27,527 nucleotides of DNA from Vulcanimicrobiia bacterium (GTDB lineage: Bacteria > Eremiobacterota > Eremiobacteria > Baltobacterales > Baltobacteraceae). The notes under the pieces were generated by a model. That model did not search any database and was not told the DNA's origin. It saw nothing but the letters and a program-made list of their open reading frames with translations. Position 1 is the stretch's first letter. Each line of letters opens with the position of its first letter. Of the stretch, positions 1 through 8,868 are shown piece after piece. Made by a program: the position numbers and the translations under genes. The stretch covers positions 1-27,527 of the forward strand of contig JAMXLG010000368.1 in assembly GCA_024281135.1 (NCBI GenBank), read 5' to 3'.

Positions 1-780
1 TAACGGCGAGGCAACGCGGGCACTGCGCGCCGCTTCTGCGATCAGGCGATTGTTTTTGAGCACATCGAAGATCGCCGCTTGAACGCTGAAGTCCCGCGCA
101 ATGAGCTTTCCTAGCTTTCCGCGAGAAACGGCGCTTGCCATCGGTCCACCGTCGAGCACCGCCCGGAACGATTCCATATCGAGACCGCGCGCTCGAGCAA
201 AATGCGCGGCCTCTGCCAACCCGGTTACCATCGTAATGAGAAAAAGATTCACCGCTAGCTTCATCAACGACGCGTTGGGGACGGCACCGCACGCGATCAC
301 CTGGCGACACATTGCCTTCAGCAACGGCGACACGCGCGCTATGTCGGCATCATCGCCCGCTACCATTGCAATGAGGTCGCCCTCTTCTGCGGGTTTGCGC
401 GATCCTGAAACCGGTGCTTCAACATAGGTTCCGCCGGCGCGACGCACGTCTGCGGCGAGCTCCGCTGAAAAGTCGGCCGGCATCGTCCCCATCTGCACGA
501 TCGTTCGCTTTGCAACGAGCGGGGCGAACGCGGTCGTGTGGCGGCAAAGTACCGCATCGATCGCAGCCTCGTTCGCGAGCATCAGCACCACGACGTCAGC
601 TCGCGCGAAGACGTCAGGCGGCGTACGAGCAACATCTGCGCCGGCCGCTCGAAGCGATTCGCACTTCTCCGTGGTGCGATTCCAGACGACGAGTGGCACG
701 CCGGAGCGCGCAATCCTCATTGCCATCGGTTCGCCCATAACGCCAAGCCCGATGAGTCCGGCGGTTACTGGTGGCGCCAC
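1..780 (-). CDS. 3-hydroxyisobutyrate dehydrogenase-family NAD(P)-dependent oxidoreductase, C-terminus beyond window
   Basis: The gene runs off the window at position 1, leaving 260 residues of a family usually near 290. Members oxidise beta-hydroxyacids such as 3-hydroxyisobutyrate or tartronate semialdehyde with NAD(P). Visible features are the N-terminal Rossmann glycine motif GLGVMG at residues 11-16, the substrate-binding segment EAPVSGS near 121-127, and the expected catalytic lysine K174 in SLMKLAVN. The start is taken as GTG at 780. The only nearby ATGs fall inside or after the glycine motif and would destroy the fold. The start overlaps the last 16 bases of the upstream acetyltransferase gene, which suggests translational coupling and a shared promoter at 1197-1237. 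The exact substrate cannot be read from the sequence. Confidence 0.88.
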   Translation of the reverse strand, partial: MAPPVTAGLIGLGVMGEPMAMRIARSGVPLVVWNRTTEKCESLRAAGADVARTPPDVFARADVVVLMLANEAAIDAVLCRHTTAFAPLVAKRTIVQMGTMPADFSAELAADVRRAGGTYVEAPVSGSRKPAEEGDLIAMVAGDDADIARVSPLLKAMCRQVIACGAVPNASLMKLAVNLFLITMVTGLAEAAHFARARGLDMESFRAVLDGGPMASAVSRGKLGKLIARDFSVQAAIFDVLKNNRLIAEAARSARVASPL

Positions 781-1169
781 ACGATCTCGTCGCGATGTAC
801 AATCACGCGTTCGAAACCGCAACCCCGCAACAATCCGATCGCGGCGGAATTATCGGAGCGGCATTCTGCAGCGACCGGACGTTCCGGTACTTTCGCACGA
901 AGCAGCTCGCAAACGAGCTGTGTACCGACGTGCAAACCACGAAACTGCGCATCGACGAAGACGCCGATGTGCACCTCGCCTTCGAACTCGATGTGATCGA
1001 GCAAACCGATGATACGCTTGCCGACGTTTGCAACGATGGCGTTGCGCTTGTCGTTCGTGCGCAGCTCCGTTACTAACCAGTCACGTCCGCCGAGCGTTCC
1101 GAAACGAGCATACGCATCGTCTTCGTCCCAGGAGCGGATGAACTCCAGAATTCCATCGAGCTGCACCAT
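765..1169 (-). CDS. GNAT-family N-acetyltransferase
   Basis: A 134-residue single-domain acetyltransferase of the GNAT fold, which transfers an acetyl group from acetyl-CoA to an amine that cannot be identified here. The acetyl-CoA-binding motif A is [15 protein letters not shown], residues 72-86, with the pyrophosphate loop R-G-L-H-V-G. Motif B is [14 protein letters not shown], residues 107-120. The frame is open upstream to 1406, but that would run through the promoter/operator and into tetR. ATG 1169 is preferred because it has GAAGG at 1185-1181 upstream and gives a normal 134-residue domain. GTG 1187 is an alternative but lies almost at the predicted transcript start. The gene is divergent from tetR and is likely repressed by that protein. 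Confidence 0.82.
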   Translation of the reverse strand: MVQLDGILEFIRSWDEDDAYARFGTLGGRDWLVTELRTNDKRNAIVANVGKRIIGLLDHIEFEGEVHIGVFVDAQFRGLHVGTQLVCELLRAKVPERPVAAECRSDNSAAIGLLRGCGFERVIVHRDEIVWRHQ

Positions 1170-1196
1170 GATAAGTTCGGCCTTCACATGCTCTTG

Positions 1197-1237
1197 GTAT
1201 ACCGACCTGTGTACATTTAGTACACAGGCCGGTATAC
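1197..1237. promoter_or_regulatory. Palindromic TetR-type operator with overlapping divergent promoters
   Basis: Two 18-base arms match at 17 of 18 positions around a 5-base centre: GTATACCGACCTGTGTAC at 1197-1214 and its near reverse complement at 1220-1237. On the plus strand, TGTACA (1210-1215) and TATACT (1233-1238) are 17 bases apart and form a plausible sigma70-type promoter for tetR. On the minus strand, TGTACT (1224-1219) and TATACC (1201-1196) are also 17 apart, for the acetyltransferase operon. A repressor bound to the palindrome would cover both promoters. Assignment to the adjacent TetR protein is inferred from position and symmetry. Confidence 0.8.
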
Positions 1238-1259
1238 TTTGAGGACCAAAGGGGCTGCC

Positions 1260-1856
1260 ATGGATCTCGCGATCAAACGTTCCGACCTCAAGGCGCATAT
1301 CGCGCGGGTAGCGGCGCGGCTGTTTTACGAAGAGGGCATCCACCCAGTCGGCGTCGATCGCATCGCCGACGAAGCGCACATTACCAAGCGAACGCTTTAC
1401 CACCACTATCCATCAAAAGATGAATTAATCGCCGCCGCGCTGCGCGTTGCGCCGATGGTCGCGTTTCCGTCCGACGGAGATCCCGTAGATCGCATCATCG
1501 GCGCGTTCGAAATGCTCGGCGAATTTTTGACGAACACGCGATACCGCGGTTGTCCTTATATCATCTTCACTGCGGAGCTCGTGGAACGCGGACATCCCGC
1601 GCGGCAAATCATCGAACGGCGTATCGCGAAGCGCCGCGCATGGTTTCGCGAGATGGCGCAGCAAGCCGGCGTCAGCGATCCTGACCTTCTCTCGGAACAG
1701 CTCGATGTGCTTTTTGACGGCGCGCTCGCTTCGGGAACAAAACGCGGCGATCTCACGCCGGCGAAAGCAGCGTTGTCGGCAGCGAAAGCGTTGTTAGGTG
1801 CCTCGCGTAGCTCTCCGTGGAACGGCATGCGCACCCAGCATTTGACGAACCGTTAG
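1260..1856 (+). CDS. TetR/AcrR-family transcriptional regulator
   Basis: A 198-residue repressor-type protein. The N-terminal helix-turn-helix spans about residues 10-56, with the typical TetR segment VDRIADEAHITKRTLYHHYPSKDEL. The rest is a helical ligand-binding and dimerisation domain that gives no clear ligand clue. The start is ATG 1260, preceded by AAAGGGG at 1248-1254 with five bases of spacing. An in-frame TTG at 1239 lies inside the promoter and is less likely. The palindrome at 1197-1237 lies 22 bases upstream and overlaps the predicted promoter, so autoregulation and control of the divergent acetyltransferase/dehydrogenase genes are likely. The 3' end overlaps the convergent membrane-protein gene by 63 bases. 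Confidence 0.9.
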   Translation: MDLAIKRSDLKAHIARVAARLFYEEGIHPVGVDRIADEAHITKRTLYHHYPSKDELIAAALRVAPMVAFPSDGDPVDRIIGAFEMLGEFLTNTRYRGCPYIIFTAELVERGHPARQIIERRIAKRRAWFREMAQQAGVSDPDLLSEQLDVLFDGALASGTKRGDLTPAKAALSAAKALLGASRSSPWNGMRTQHLTNR

Positions 1857-2303
1857 CGCGAGCGGTACTCCGAAAAAGAGTGAGTGCGCGATCAGCGTGT
1901 TGATCGTAGAAACCGCGGTTCTCGGCGCTTGCGCTGCGTGCCCGATCGGCACGACGAGATAGATCATAACGCCCATGACGGCTGCTCCAAAGAGCAAGCC
2001 CGAGAACACCGGGTAGCGCCGAACGAGCGGCGCATTGAGATACAGGATCACGAAGACCGCCGCCCACCACGTCGATACGACCGCATCCATCAACAACCCG
2101 ATGCCGGCGACGGTCCAACCTCCCGAATACGCAGCCGCACCGAACGCGTTAGACGCATCCCACTGCAACAATTGTTCGGTTCCGAGTACGACCGGTGTCC
2201 CGGTCAGGACTGCACGCGCTACGACGAGGTAAACCGTAATCGCGACCAGGCCCACGGCGGACGCAGCGACGACTGCGAGCGAAGTTTTTGAGACCGTCGT
2301 CAT
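1794..2303 (-). CDS. Hypothetical membrane protein, about four transmembrane segments
   Basis: A 169-residue protein dominated by hydrophobic stretches: a first helix near residues 8-30 (LAVVAASAVGLVAITVYLVV), then segments around 60-75, 75-93 and 100-120, and a final one near 135-155. The basic tail is VPRRATRGT. I do not recognise the family and assign no function. The start is ATG 2303; the frame is open upstream to 2369, but the extra residues are not hydrophobic and overlap the promoter space of the divergent regulator at 2375. Its 3' end overlaps tetR on the opposite strand by 63 bases, so the two transcripts converge. Hydrophobicity and length support a real gene. Confidence 0.68.
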   Translation of the reverse strand: MTTVSKTSLAVVAASAVGLVAITVYLVVARAVLTGTPVVLGTEQLLQWDASNAFGAAAYSGGWTVAGIGLLMDAVVSTWWAAVFVILYLNAPLVRRYPVFSGLLFGAAVMGVMIYLVVPIGHAAQAPRTAVSTINTLIAHSLFFGVPLALTVRQMLGAHAVPRRATRGT

Positions 2304-2374
2304 TTGACCAAAAGTATCGCACGAACGCGGTGAAAGACGCATAACGTGCCTTAACATTTCCTGAGCCAAATGCC

Positions 2375-3859
2375 ATGTTATCTGGTGTTAGCCGGTCGCA
2401 TGAAAATTGTCACACTTGCGGTGGTCCGTGCGTCGGCAATACGTTGTATACGCAAGTCTCTTTTGGGCGGTTTATCTTTCACCTCACGCAGCGCAAGTTG
2501 TGGTACGAGGGCATGCCCGTCACACTCAAACCGAAGGAAGCAGAACTCCTCGCCGTGCTTGGGGAACGCCGCCCGGAGATCGCGTCACGCGACGAAATCA
2601 TCGAGCGGCTCTGGCTGGGATCGGCGAGTGATGCCGCGCTGAACCAAACAGTCTACCGTCTGCGGCAAGCGCTCGCTCGTTTTGACCGTTCCGCCTACAT
2701 AGAAACGGTGCCGGAGCGCGGTTTCCGACTGGCAGGCGAATCGCCGATCAACGCTCACAAACATCGTCCCGACGCGTTACGCCCGGCATTTTCGCTCTTT
2801 CAAAAAGCTGTTGCGCTCTACCGGCAACGCACGGAAGCATCCGTGCTTGCCGCGATCGATCTCCTCGAACGCGCATCCGAAGACGAACCGGAGTATGTAC
2901 CGGCGCTCGAGGCGCTTGCGAGTGCGTATTGTAACGCCGGAATTCGGCTTTTTTATGCGCCGGGCGAGGCGTATTGGCGTGCGCGCTCGTTGATCGAGCG
3001 TGTCATCGCCCTCGATCCGTCTTCGGCGCGCGCTTTTGCAACGCTCAGCACGCTGCTCATTTTCTTCAATGCCAACCGCAACGATGCACGCGCCGCTGCG
3101 GAACGCGCGATGCTGCTCGCGCCGAACTCCTCGGTCGCGCACGGTGCCGCCGTATGGGAGCGGCTCTCGCGCCGCGACTACATCGGTGCGCTCACGCAAG
3201 CGGACATCGCCGTAAGCGCAGATCCCGCCTCATCATTCTCCACGTCGCTTTTCGGGATCGCGCTCTACATGTCGCGGAGATACGACGAAGCGCACCACGC
3301 TTTTGAGACTGCACGCGCGCTGGACGGAGCGCATACCACCGCGATCCTTTACGATGCGTGCGCATATGCGATGGAAGGCGAATATGCTCGAGCGGAAGAG
3401 ACGCTCGCGTTGATCGGCGGTAGCGATATGGCGACGCGCATTACCGGCGTACGCGGATTTATATCGGCGAAACGAGGCGACACAGCGGGAGTGCGACGGG
3501 CGATTTCGACATTGCGTTCGTCCACGGTCCCTTCGCACGTTTCTCTGTGCGCAGTGGAGCTCGCGACAAACGACTATACGAGCGCGGCTACGACGATCGA
3601 GCGCGCGCTGCATACGCGAGAACCGGGACTATTCCTCGCGGTCGTGGACCCGATGTACGCACCCCTTCACCAGCATTATCCGTCTGTGGTTGCCGCAATC
3701 GAACACGGCCGTCCTCAACAGTGCGACCGCTGCGGCACCGAACTCAAGATTCGCCGGGTGCGCGAGATCCATCACTGTGAGCTGTGCTGGGAATGCCGCC
3801 GCAACGCGCGTCCGTTCTACTTCGACGGAATCTCGCAAGATTCGAAAGCAACATCATAG
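2375..3859 (+). CDS. Winged-helix (OmpR/PhoB-type) and TPR-repeat transcriptional regulator with terminal cysteine clusters
   Basis: A 494-residue protein. Residues about 28-120 form an OmpR/PhoB-type winged helix (LKPKEAELLAVL, then IETVPERGFRLAGE for the wing). Residues about 135-440 are helical repeats of TPR character. This layout recalls CadC- or SARP-like regulators, but there is no receiver domain or transmembrane segment. Cysteines cluster at the N-terminus as CxxCxxxC (C12, C15, C19) and at the C-terminus as CxxC (C450, C453) then CxxCxxC (C468, C471, C474), with H466 and H467 nearby, which resembles a zinc-ribbon or redox site. ATG 2375 has no clear Shine-Dalgarno sequence; a TTG at 2444 would lose the N-terminal cysteines. 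The 3' end overlaps the convergent thioredoxin-like gene by 43 bases. Confidence 0.85.
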   Translation: MLSGVSRSHENCHTCGGPCVGNTLYTQVSFGRFIFHLTQRKLWYEGMPVTLKPKEAELLAVLGERRPEIASRDEIIERLWLGSASDAALNQTVYRLRQALARFDRSAYIETVPERGFRLAGESPINAHKHRPDALRPAFSLFQKAVALYRQRTEASVLAAIDLLERASEDEPEYVPALEALASAYCNAGIRLFYAPGEAYWRARSLIERVIALDPSSARAFATLSTLLIFFNANRNDARAAAERAMLLAPNSSVAHGAAVWERLSRRDYIGALTQADIAVSADPASSFSTSLFGIALYMSRRYDEAHHAFETARALDGAHTTAILYDACAYAMEGEYARAEETLALIGGSDMATRITGVRGFISAKRGDTAGVRRAISTLRSSTVPSHVSLCAVELATNDYTSAATTIERALHTREPGLFLAVVDPMYAPLHQHYPSVVAAIEHGRPQQCDRCGTELKIRRVREIHHCELCWECRRNARPFYFDGISQDSKATS

Positions 3860-4920
3860 ACGCCGAGGCCGGCACCCTGCGGTACCAGTTTGAGCTCGTG
3901 TGCTCCGTATGACTTATTCATGACGATCCCATACGAGCGAGATGCATCGACGCTCACGTACGAGGCCCCCGAGGAATCGTAGCGCACGTCGGCGCCGGCA
4001 TCGTGTCGCGGGAGCGGCTTGTCGTCCTGAAGGACGTTCACGCGCGTTGGGCTGCGCTCCGGCGTCAGCACGACTCTAACTTCGATCGCGCGATAGGGCA
4101 TCAGGAAATACCCGCTGCCGCCGCCAAAGATGAGCGCCTCCTTCGTCGCGTGCCAGTAGCCGTCGAGATATACACCACCGTCCCGGTGCGCGCTGCGGTC
4201 GGCGTATTGAAGGTCTTCCGATGGGTTGCCGAATTGCGGCGCATCGGCGACCGGCGTATTCTCGATCACTACTTCCGGCGTGTGCGGATAACAAACCGCA
4301 CCCGGTTTGTCGTAACTATCTTGCGGTAAGAGCGCCATCGGCGCCGGAAGCACGGCATTTTTATTCGATGCGCGGATGAGCGTCTGAATGTTCCGCTCGG
4401 TTTGCGGATAGTTTCCCTCGCCTACCTGCGTTTCGATGAGATGTCCGTCGCGGTCAAAAAGCATCTCGGTCGGCCAGACGTTAATCCCATACCGGTTCCA
4501 CACGGCACGTCCATCGTCGAGCGCCACCGGCCACGTAATGTCCAAGCGCTTCATCGCATCTGATACTTGCTTTGCTTCGCCTGAAAACGTAAACTCCGGT
4601 GTCTGGATTCCGACGATCACGAACCCATCATCGCGATAGCGCTTGTACCATTCGTGCAAATACGGCAAGGTTCGCAGGCAACTCGTGCACGTGTATTCCC
4701 AGAAATCGACGAGCACGATCTTCCCGCGCAAATCAGACGTGGTGAGCGGAGGCGTTCCAAGCCACGACGTCGCCCCCTCAAACGACGGCATCTGCGACGA
4801 ACCTGTCAACGCGCACAGCGCGAAGATCGCTAGTAAAAGAGAAAAGGCACTGGACGCGCGAGGGCGTTCGGCGTCCAGTGCCTGCACGGCTACCGTGCGA
4901 TTGGAATGTATGTCACTCAC
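3817..4920 (-). CDS. Exported thioredoxin/TlpA-like protein with DipZ C-terminal-like domain
   Basis: Up to 367 residues. A hydrophobic segment near residues 25-42 (AFSLLLAIFALCALTGSS) looks like a signal peptide or anchor, placing the protein outside the cytoplasm. A redoxin domain follows, with active site C78-T-S-C81 in the context VDFWEYTCTSCLRTLPYL, and later the cis-proline region NVWPTEMLFDRDG. Residues about 220-367 resemble the beta-rich C-terminal module of mycobacterial DipZ. The expected role is thiol-disulfide chemistry in the envelope. It lies 55 bases downstream of the TonB receptor and is probably co-transcribed. The start is uncertain. The first in-frame start, GTG 4920, sits on the last base of GAGGAG (4925-4920); the codon at the best spacing is an in-frame ATA at 4911; GTG 4887 is another option. 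Confidence 0.85.
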   Translation of the reverse strand: MSDIHSNRTVAVQALDAERPRASSAFSLLLAIFALCALTGSSQMPSFEGATSWLGTPPLTTSDLRGKIVLVDFWEYTCTSCLRTLPYLHEWYKRYRDDGFVIVGIQTPEFTFSGEAKQVSDAMKRLDITWPVALDDGRAVWNRYGINVWPTEMLFDRDGHLIETQVGEGNYPQTERNIQTLIRASNKNAVLPAPMALLPQDSYDKPGAVCYPHTPEVVIENTPVADAPQFGNPSEDLQYADRSAHRDGGVYLDGYWHATKEALIFGGGSGYFLMPYRAIEVRVVLTPERSPTRVNVLQDDKPLPRHDAGADVRYDSSGASYVSVDASRSYGIVMNKSYGAHELKLVPQGAGLGVYDVAFESCEIPSK

Positions 4921-4975
4921 TCCTCAGCGATATTCCCACACACTCCGTTTTCATGCTTCACACCGTTCAACAACC

Positions 4976-7900
4976 TTAGACCTTAACGTTTAACTGGAAG
5001 AACACGTTAAACGGTGAGGGCACACCACCCGCATCGGTGAACGAGCGCGGGGAATACGACTGCGTCTGGAACGACGGCGGAGTGAATCCGTTCGCAGCAG
5101 TGTCGAACGGGCTCGTCCCGTTGTAGAAGTTCGAGGCGTAGAACGCATTGGCTTGATAGCCGCAGATGTTCGTTCCCGGTGGGAATGCGGTCGTCCACGC
5201 AGCTTTTGTTCCGCCCCAGCAGGTGTGGAACAAATTCGCCAGGGTGACGTTCGCCGAGATACGCGGCGTGACGTCGTAGGTGAACGCCAGGTTTCCGACC
5301 ATTAACCATGGGTTGCGGAACTCACCCGGTGTCGCAAACGATCCCGTTTGCGGGTTCGGGATATACAGCACGCCCGCGGCATTTGAGAACGTACCGGCGG
5401 CGGTTAACGCATCGCACGCAAACGGGTCGGTTTTTGGCGATGCGAGCGTGATGCCGGACGTCTGCGCATTGCTCGTGCACGTGCGCGGGTCGATACCTGA
5501 AACGTCGAGCGGGCCACCATACGCCGAGCCTTGTACGACGCTCATCGACAACGTGGTCGCGAACCTCTTGTGACGATAGTTCAGAAGCCACGACATGGTC
5601 CACGGCGCATCGAAGTAGGTCGTCGACGGATTACTCGTCGGCGAAAGACCGGTGTCACCGGCCGGATACCAGGCAGTGGTATTCAAGAGCCCCTGCGGAC
5701 TCATGTTGTAGTACGGATTGGTAATTGGGAGTCCACCAAATGCGCCGCAATTCGGCGTTGCAACGCCCGGACTTGCATTGCCGGCTGCGTCTTTACCGCC
5801 GGAGCAGTAAAACGGAGAGCCGCCACCGCCCTTCGTCAGGACGTTGAATTGTTCGATCGCCTGGTTCACGGCATTGAGCTGATTCGTTCCGAACCAGTTC
5901 GTGTTTTGAACCCGCGCGTTCGTGTAGGTCAACGCGACCTGCGTCGAGAGACCGTCCTTCGCGAAGTCGCCCTTTGTGAACGCTCCCTCGACACCCATCG
6001 AGCGGAAATTCCCGACGGGTGCTTGTGTGACGAAGTTCGGTCCAATGAACGACTGCTCTTGATATCCGACTGTGTAGTTGTAGAACGGAGAGATCTTGAA
6101 GCTCATGTCCGTTCCGTGGATGTGGTGTTCCAGCGAAATATCTGCTTGTGTAGCACTCATCGCGGGAATCGGATGGAACGGACTGGTGAAGCCCAGCGGC
6201 AACGTCGCGTTCCAAACGCTCAGGTTGTTACCCGAAACGTTGAGGTACTGCAGTGAAGCGGAAATCGGTGGCTGCGTAAAGCGACCGATCGATGCACGCC
6301 ACACGGTGTCCGGTGATTGCGTGTACGTCGCGGAGAGACGCGGCGAAACGTCTTGGATATTGTACGACGACGGCGAAATCGCCGAGAACGATGGATGCGA
6401 ATATCCGGCCGGAATGCCGCTTGCGTATCCAGGCACTACCGTACCCGCCGCACAGCTCGGCGTGTAAATGACCGGTGCAGGCGGAGGCTGCCCCGGCAGT
6501 AACGGCTTCGTCAGAAGCGCACCGGAGGCGTTTTGGCAGACATCGTTCTGCACGATTTGTGCATAGAAGTCCGTCGCCTCACCCGGATTCGAAACGAGGC
6601 CGTATTTATAGTCCTCGTAACGCACTTGCGCATTGACGAGCCAACGGTCGTTCGGACGCCATTGATCGCTCAAGGAGACGAACGCGAACTGCGGCTTAAC
6701 CGTGTTGTACGAGCCGCTCGCATCGCCGTTCCACAGGGTCACCCACTGTGCACCGGCTGCTGCCGCAGGACTTCCGGCCGGGGGTGTGCCAGTCGGACCA
6801 CTACTCGCGGTGCTCAGATACGAGCCGCCCGGAGCGCAGCCGACCGTAGCACCCGTCTTGGTGTTCACCGAGCTTTGACCGGTTGTCGGATCCCAACACG
6901 AAAACGTGCCGTTGCTCTCACTGACTAGGCCGATTGGCGAGGTAAGGTTGGTGTAACCGGTGTTGTTGAAACGCACGACGTTTGCCGTCGTGAAGTTTGC
7001 GGTCAGCTGCAACAGGTGTTGACTCGTCATTTGATCGACGAGTTCAATCTGTCCGCCGCCGGTATGGGTGATCAGGTCATAGTTTGCCGCTACACCGGTG
7101 AAACACGGGCCGAGTCCGCTGTTCAGGTAACAGTTTTGCGCGGAGTTCGCGCCCGCCTGAGTCCAGTCGGAGAAGAACGTGTATCCGAAGATGCGCGCAA
7201 ACGCATTGCTCGAGAACTGATGCGTATACTGCAGCTTCACAATGCCGGTGTCGTTCATGATCGAGTCGCGCAGGTCAGGCGGAAGTTCCGACTGGAAGCC
7301 GCGGTTCGTCGGGCTGCTCGGCTGATAGTACTGCGAAGTAGTCAGATTTTTGATCGGCGTTCCGAACGGCGCGTTGTAGACCGTTGCATCGACATACGCC
7401 GGGTAGTTAACGTATGGTGTCGGCGTACACGCCGCGCCATTGACGTTGACGCTCGTCGACGGATTGCAATACGCGTTTCCAAACAACGCATTCGTATACG
7501 CAGCGAGGCCGCCGGCATCGTTCGGGCTCGTATAGAACGTCGTGTTCAACATTGACGCGCTGCCGAGCAATTGGATGTCGTCGGATGTTCCGTTCTTCCG
7601 CGGAATGCGGAAGTGGAAGTTGGCAACGTTCTCACGATTGGCGATTGTCGCCGGTATCGCTTGCGCATTGCCGTACACGCCATTGAAGGGGATGTAGCAA
7701 TTCTGTCCCTTAAGGTCGGCTTGCATCCACGGAAGATTGGCGACGGAAGCCGGCGTCGTTGACGTTCCCGGAAGACACTCGGGAGCTAGCGTACGCGGCG
7801 CTCCCAGGCTGATCAGTGCTCCGGATCCTACGAGGCTCTGGCCCGTGTAATATCCAGTCGGATCGTTGGTATATGGACCGCCGTTATTATTGTCGAGATA

Positions 7901-8794
7901 TCTGAAGTCCTGATTGTATCCGCTCAGGCCCACGTAGTAGCTGAAACGACGATCCGGCGTTGCGCCGCCCGCTTCGACTTTTGCTTGATGATAGAACGTC
8001 GGCGAACCGACTCCACCGGAAAGATCGAGATATCCTGGATACGTTCCGGTCTTGAAGACCTGGTTTATGAATCCCGCCGTACCGGACGACGACGATGACG
8101 ACGGTCCGCCCCCGGTGTACACTTGCAACTCTTGCAAGCCGAGGTTCGATTCCGTCGACGAGTTGTAATTGTCGAACGCGCGGTTAACGGGAATGCCGTC
8201 GTATTCGAAGCCCGTAAAGAAGAACTGCGAACCACGAACGTACGCCGGCTGATTCCATCCCATGCCGCCCGCCGGAACGGTGACGCCCGGAACGGACGAG
8301 ATCGCGGAATACGCGCTATTGAGATTACCGCCGCCGCCAAGGGCCGAGGCCGTTGTGATCGATTGCGCATTGACGCTGTAGATATCGGAACCGACGCCGG
8401 CTTTCACGAGCGAACCAGCCGAAGTCGCCGATACCTTTGCAATCGTTTTAAGTGCCTTCTCCATTCTGAACGAGAGCGTGAGATTGTTGTCTGCAAAGAC
8501 GGTCACGCCCGCGTAGGAGACGGGTTGATAGCCTTCCTTTTCGATCGAGACGGAATATGTATCCGGTGCAAGTGAAAGGAAGTTGAAGCGTCCGGCTGCA
8601 TCGGTCGCCGACGTGCCGCTTTGCGACGCCGAAACGACCTTCACCGATGCGCCTGCAATTGGACTTCCGGTCGTGTCGGTGACGGTTCCGGTGATTCCGC
8701 CCGTCGTTCCGGCCAGTGCCCACGTTACCTGGCCGAGAACGAGCGAAATCACAGCGAATGCCGTCGCCGTACGTCGAAAGATGTGACGTATCAT
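4976..8794 (-). CDS. TonB-dependent receptor with N-terminal carboxypeptidase regulatory-like domain
   Basis: A 1272-residue outer membrane protein. Residues 1-28 are a signal peptide ending in WALA. Residues about 32-112 form a carboxypeptidase-regulatory-like beta-sandwich (ITGTVTDTTGSPIAGASVKV, later AGRFNFLSLAPDTYSV). A plug-like region lies around 130-250, including YVRGSQ (185-190) and YDGIPVNR (198-205). The rest is a long, aromatic- and Asn/Gly-rich beta-barrel ending in the strand FNVFFQLNVKV. There is a run of six serines at 232-237. Such receptors take up large or scarce substrates using TonB energy; the substrate is not evident. AGGAAGG at 8808-8802 before ATG 8794 fixes the start. 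It is the first gene of a likely two-gene unit with the thioredoxin-like gene. Confidence 0.92.
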   Translation of the reverse strand: MIRHIFRRTATAFAVISLVLGQVTWALAGTTGGITGTVTDTTGSPIAGASVKVVSASQSGTSATDAAGRFNFLSLAPDTYSVSIEKEGYQPVSYAGVTVFADNNLTLSFRMEKALKTIAKVSATSAGSLVKAGVGSDIYSVNAQSITTASALGGGGNLNSAYSAISSVPGVTVPAGGMGWNQPAYVRGSQFFFTGFEYDGIPVNRAFDNYNSSTESNLGLQELQVYTGGGPSSSSSSGTAGFINQVFKTGTYPGYLDLSGGVGSPTFYHQAKVEAGGATPDRRFSYYVGLSGYNQDFRYLDNNNGGPYTNDPTGYYTGQSLVGSGALISLGAPRTLAPECLPGTSTTPASVANLPWMQADLKGQNCYIPFNGVYGNAQAIPATIANRENVANFHFRIPRKNGTSDDIQLLGSASMLNTTFYTSPNDAGGLAAYTNALFGNAYCNPSTSVNVNGAACTPTPYVNYPAYVDATVYNAPFGTPIKNLTTSQYYQPSSPTNRGFQSELPPDLRDSIMNDTGIVKLQYTHQFSSNAFARIFGYTFFSDWTQAGANSAQNCYLNSGLGPCFTGVAANYDLITHTGGGQIELVDQMTSQHLLQLTANFTTANVVRFNNTGYTNLTSPIGLVSESNGTFSCWDPTTGQSSVNTKTGATVGCAPGGSYLSTASSGPTGTPPAGSPAAAAGAQWVTLWNGDASGSYNTVKPQFAFVSLSDQWRPNDRWLVNAQVRYEDYKYGLVSNPGEATDFYAQIVQNDVCQNASGALLTKPLLPGQPPPAPVIYTPSCAAGTVVPGYASGIPAGYSHPSFSAISPSSYNIQDVSPRLSATYTQSPDTVWRASIGRFTQPPISASLQYLNVSGNNLSVWNATLPLGFTSPFHPIPAMSATQADISLEHHIHGTDMSFKISPFYNYTVGYQEQSFIGPNFVTQAPVGNFRSMGVEGAFTKGDFAKDGLSTQVALTYTNARVQNTNWFGTNQLNAVNQAIEQFNVLTKGGGGSPFYCSGGKDAAGNASPGVATPNCGAFGGLPITNPYYNMSPQGLLNTTAWYPAGDTGLSPTSNPSTTYFDAPWTMSWLLNYRHKRFATTLSMSVVQGSAYGGPLDVSGIDPRTCTSNAQTSGITLASPKTDPFACDALTAAGTFSNAAGVLYIPNPQTGSFATPGEFRNPWLMVGNLAFTYDVTPRISANVTLANLFHTCWGGTKAAWTTAFPPGTNICGYQANAFYASNFYNGTSPFDTAANGFTPPSFQTQSYSPRSFTDAGGVPSPFNVFFQLNVKV

Positions 8795-8868
8795 GCGATG
8801 CCTTCCTGTGAAAATTAATGGTAGCTGAGCTTAGTGCTCATGCCGCCATCATGGCATCGCACGCCGGG

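Noticed and set aside
5531..6256. 241-codon open frame antisense to the TonB receptor gene
   Set aside because: The translation is arginine-rich with no domain pattern, and the receptor gene on the other strand is certain. It is a high-GC shadow.
8090..8106. GAC/GAT trinucleotide run on the plus strand, a possible microsatellite
   Set aside because: It encodes the six-serine run of the TonB receptor with mixed codons and is short; such linkers are common.
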